Shown piece after piece: positions 6,801 to 7,938 of a stretch of DNA of 7,938 nt. Position 1 is the stretch's first letter; each line of letters starts with the position of its first letter. The notes under the pieces are model-generated. The model worked only from the letters and a program-made list of their open reading frames with translations. It was not told where the DNA came from and did no database searches. The DNA is from JBDLSY01 sp043777895. GTDB taxonomy: Bacteria > Pseudomonadota > Gammaproteobacteria > Burkholderiales > Burkholderiaceae_C. The position numbers and the translations under genes were made by a program. The stretch is taken from assembly GCA_043777895.1 (NCBI GenBank), contig JAYWHD010000101.1:1-7938 (forward strand), given 5' to 3'.

Positions 6801-7714
6801 GAGTGGGTATTAATAAGATAGAAGCACAACGCATTGTGGAGTGGTTGAAAAAATTATGGCTGAATACAACACTTGAAACACGGCCTACAGTGGGTGTGAT
6901 TGTAAATAACGTTAAGCAGCGTGATTATGTGTTGGAATGTATTGAAGACTGTAGCGGGAAAAATAGGGAATTTGCTGAAGTCTATGCTCAAGAACAAAAT
7001 AGAAAAACCGCCGATGGTGAAGACGTAGCCTTGTTTGTACGCAGTGTAGAAACCGTGCAAGGTGATGAACGCGATGTAATTATTTATGGTTTTACGTATT
7101 CAGGCAGTAGTCGCAGTTTTGGCCCTTTAATTACGCCTAAATTTGATGGTAGAAAACGTTTAAATGTTGCCATAACCCGTTCTAAGCGGGGTATGGTGAT
7201 ATTAAATTCTTTAGAGATTAGTCATGTTTCTAATGTCGCTGAAAAAGATACTCACGAACGGTACTTTGTTTGGCAATACCTTCGCTATGCACAAGCGATT
7301 TCTGACAACTCACCAGAATCATTAAATATTGCGAATGAAGTTTTGAACCAGCTTAATCCTGCCAGAATAACAGCACAGGCTACTCAAGCCAGTACAGAAT
7401 CACCTTTTGAAGATGAGGTTAAAGCGTATATTGAAAGTCTAGGTTATCACGTAACGCCGCAAGTCGGTGAAAGCGGTTTTAGAATTGATTTAGGGATTAA
7501 ACAGCATAAAAATGATTTAAATTTTTTATGTGGTGTTGAATGTGATGGAGCAAGATGGCATTCTGGCTGGACTGCTCGGACACGTGATGTTTGGCGACAA
7601 GATATTTTAGAAAGCAAAGGCTGGAAGATAGTTAGAGTATGGAGTACCACTTGGTTTGAACACCAAGCACAGGCAAAATTTGAATTAAAAGTACAGTTTG
7701 CTGAATTACAATAG
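3884..7714 (+). CDS. DUF4011-like / SF1 helicase / Vsr-like nuclease protein (Hhe-like defence effector)
   Basis: This 1276-residue protein combines three modules. The N-terminal part (about residues 1-200) resembles DUF4011, with the HPLLNFKPS and FAPLFLIPIEV segments. The helicase core is superfamily 1, Upf1-like: Walker A GPPGTGKS at 329-336, motif II DEAS at 820-823, GDIHQMPPS from 844, HYRS at 922-925, VQGDERD near 1058-1064, and NVAITRSKR at 1094-1102. A long helical stretch of about 480 residues lies between Walker A and motif II, including a likely coiled coil at 410-470. An acidic loop (859-877) separates motif III from HYRS. The C-terminal domain (about 1174-1276) is Vsr/MTES_1575-like, with D1202 in FRIDLG, E1219-C-D1221-G, H1226 and VWSTTWF. 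All key motifs look intact. This domain order is the one called Hhe in defence surveys. No strong ribosome binding site precedes ATG 3884. The function is inferred: ATP-driven DNA translocation coupled to cleavage of foreign DNA. Confidence 0.9.
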   Translation: MPKKIHELIAQHREHFLKRKLVKHPLLNFKPSTKRIDIVTLFTGITPNTPANLDNQLNSVTTPAAFVQSLFSKQGESVLHNVSATVITKIRKIKLEAQDAIHSTGQHALFMGYPCIAIPDEKDKVTKFAPLFLIPIEVFNTGKDVIFRRKKDASSSKDNVIYEDVKFNSLLAAFIKLLDNIDLPKEATYELNTDNFIQIKDEILNNWQLLTNKMPSLTACVAPNTDELNTFIRGEKEACVYDTAIIGLADFTGAALLDDLTKIEALLRDNPQECSLPLMKLLGNTTENTVELSGSTPNEDSKWVIEKSDPYQEAAVWTQRLAPMMVLQGPPGTGKSQTIVNLIADALAHKQTVLVVCQKKDALTVVKKRMDGVGVGGLANLINDISANRLTTIKNLKFIGDKQDNTVNLEEERQAILKQQAIKKTEKIRHRNALSSDITTLEQNLDAVATALNETLNDMIMPYRQLKSRLNTVGFMAESDAWRTPLLNAIHQAIETDAIDKISLNTLKAYLGTIQELSDTANTTGYPYNRFSSLSKKLSEQELSNTLKQIKTVQKIAKRIANDNDSLTIQYPADIAWIAEHSFFNPTAEVSGIFYTPYLCSEDESYNHLEIARFVLALKHLASLTKNIVVKDIMAILRLEGNQKNTALDRIQTVVDDAIHLRAINAFLEQIRSNSVFKLLNTHLLGHVNQWQQHVEAIVLHYFLNQLLDKCGNSLAMLPRVEAMRSQLSTALEQKRQSDVDDIVVKFDNQTAAVNTLHEAGLLNERSAKGRLKTSLRQLYSNPKGADAIKDTLPILLTNPENASSLLPLQKDLYDLVVIDEASQMYVAEAIPILFRAKKALIAGDIHQMPPSNTFSFAEQDDDGDDIDNIDIDDSKNTIINNAFDNKRVISNSSIDGEYRLLVAAENTLKKDSKHKVSLNVHYRSTRRELIDFSNHAFYEGKLIIPSGNAPLVEGMNTPIVFEQVKGGLFETGVGINKIEAQRIVEWLKKLWLNTTLETRPTVGVIVNNVKQRDYVLECIEDCSGKNREFAEVYAQEQNRKTADGEDVALFVRSVETVQGDERDVIIYGFTYSGSSRSFGPLITPKFDGRKRLNVAITRSKRGMVILNSLEISHVSNVAEKDTHERYFVWQYLRYAQAISDNSPESLNIANEVLNQLNPARITAQATQASTESPFEDEVKAYIESLGYHVTPQVGESGFRIDLGIKQHKNDLNFLCGVECDGARWHSGWTARTRDVWRQDILESKGWKIVRVWSTTWFEHQAQAKFELKVQFAELQ

Positions 7715-7755
7715 TACACATATTCTATGAATTATTTATTACAGGACATTATTTA

Positions 7756-7938
7756 ATGGCAAACAGCAATTTATCCAAAGCAAAAATTGCGAAAAATGAC
7801 GAATTTTATACGCAATATCAAGACATTGAAAAAGAAATATTGGCATATTTGGATTTTAATCCTGATACCTTTACTGGAAAAACAGTTTTATTGCCGTGTG
7901 ATGACCCTGAATGGAGTAACTTTACTAAATTTTTTGCA
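7756..7938 (+). CDS. EcoRI-family adenine-specific DNA methyltransferase, N-terminus (3' end outside window)
   Basis: An open frame starts at ATG 7756 and runs 61 codons to the window edge without a stop. AGGA at 7743-7746 lies 9 bases upstream and fixes the start. The protein opens with NLSKAKIAKNDEFYTQYQDIEKEI and then reads LLPCDDPEWSNFTKFFA. Both segments match the EcoRI methylase family (PF13651): M.EcoRI itself has a KAKKSKSDEFYTQY start and a CDDPRVSNFFKYFA segment, as I recall them. The family transfers a methyl group from S-adenosylmethionine to N6 of adenine. The catalytic NPPF-type motif would lie beyond this window, so activity cannot be judged. It follows the helicase-nuclease by 41 bases on the same strand. 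No EcoRI-like restriction enzyme gene is seen, which makes the adjacent helicase-nuclease the obvious candidate partner. Confidence 0.88.
   Translation, partial: MANSNLSKAKIAKNDEFYTQYQDIEKEILAYLDFNPDTFTGKTVLLPCDDPEWSNFTKFFA

Overview
The window looks like part of the chromosome of an AT-leaning gammaproteobacterium. The left half is ordinary housekeeping sequence: the C-terminal half of a YheS-type ABC-F ATPase, a DUF1993 protein and leuC. The LeuC protein and the ABC-F match proteobacterial family members closely. Moraxellaceae is a reasonable guess from the LeuC sequence, but the window holds no rRNA or uptake-signal marker that would settle it. Every supported gene is on the + strand.

Layout: bases 1-879 encode the end of yheS. 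Bases 880-1074 are an AT-rich gap with inverted repeats. A DUF1993 protein occupies 1075-1578. A gap with short phased direct repeats (1579-1694) leads to leuC (1695-3131). The gene character then changes one base after the leuC stop. In place of leuD, the usual partner gene, comes a wrecked hicA toxin gene (3133-3276) that still overlaps an intact hicB antitoxin gene (3269-3481). Next are a small protein with 14-residue repeats and a C-terminal membrane anchor (3505-3861), a 1276-residue DUF4011-like / superfamily 1 helicase / Vsr-like nuclease protein (3884-7714), and the start of an EcoRI-family adenine-specific DNA methyltransferase (7756 to the window end).

The right half reads as an accessory, probably anti-phage, cassette placed directly behind leuC. 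The gaps in the run from hicB to the methyltransferase are 23, 22 and 41 bases, all on one strand, so the four genes may be co-transcribed. The large helicase-nuclease has the domain order that defence-island surveys have called Hhe (DUF4011-helicase-Vsr). Its pairing here with a membrane-anchored coiled-coil-like protein and an EcoRI-type methyltransferase is the least expected part. One model is a modification-sensitive restriction system in which the methyltransferase marks self DNA and the helicase-nuclease attacks unmarked DNA. That model is inference: the window ends inside the methyltransferase gene, and the gene content beyond it is not visible.

The best-supported novelty is the hicA relic. 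Its N-terminal and C-terminal parts can both be read in one frame, but an in-frame TAA and the loss of the middle of the toxin leave hicB without a toxin in this window.
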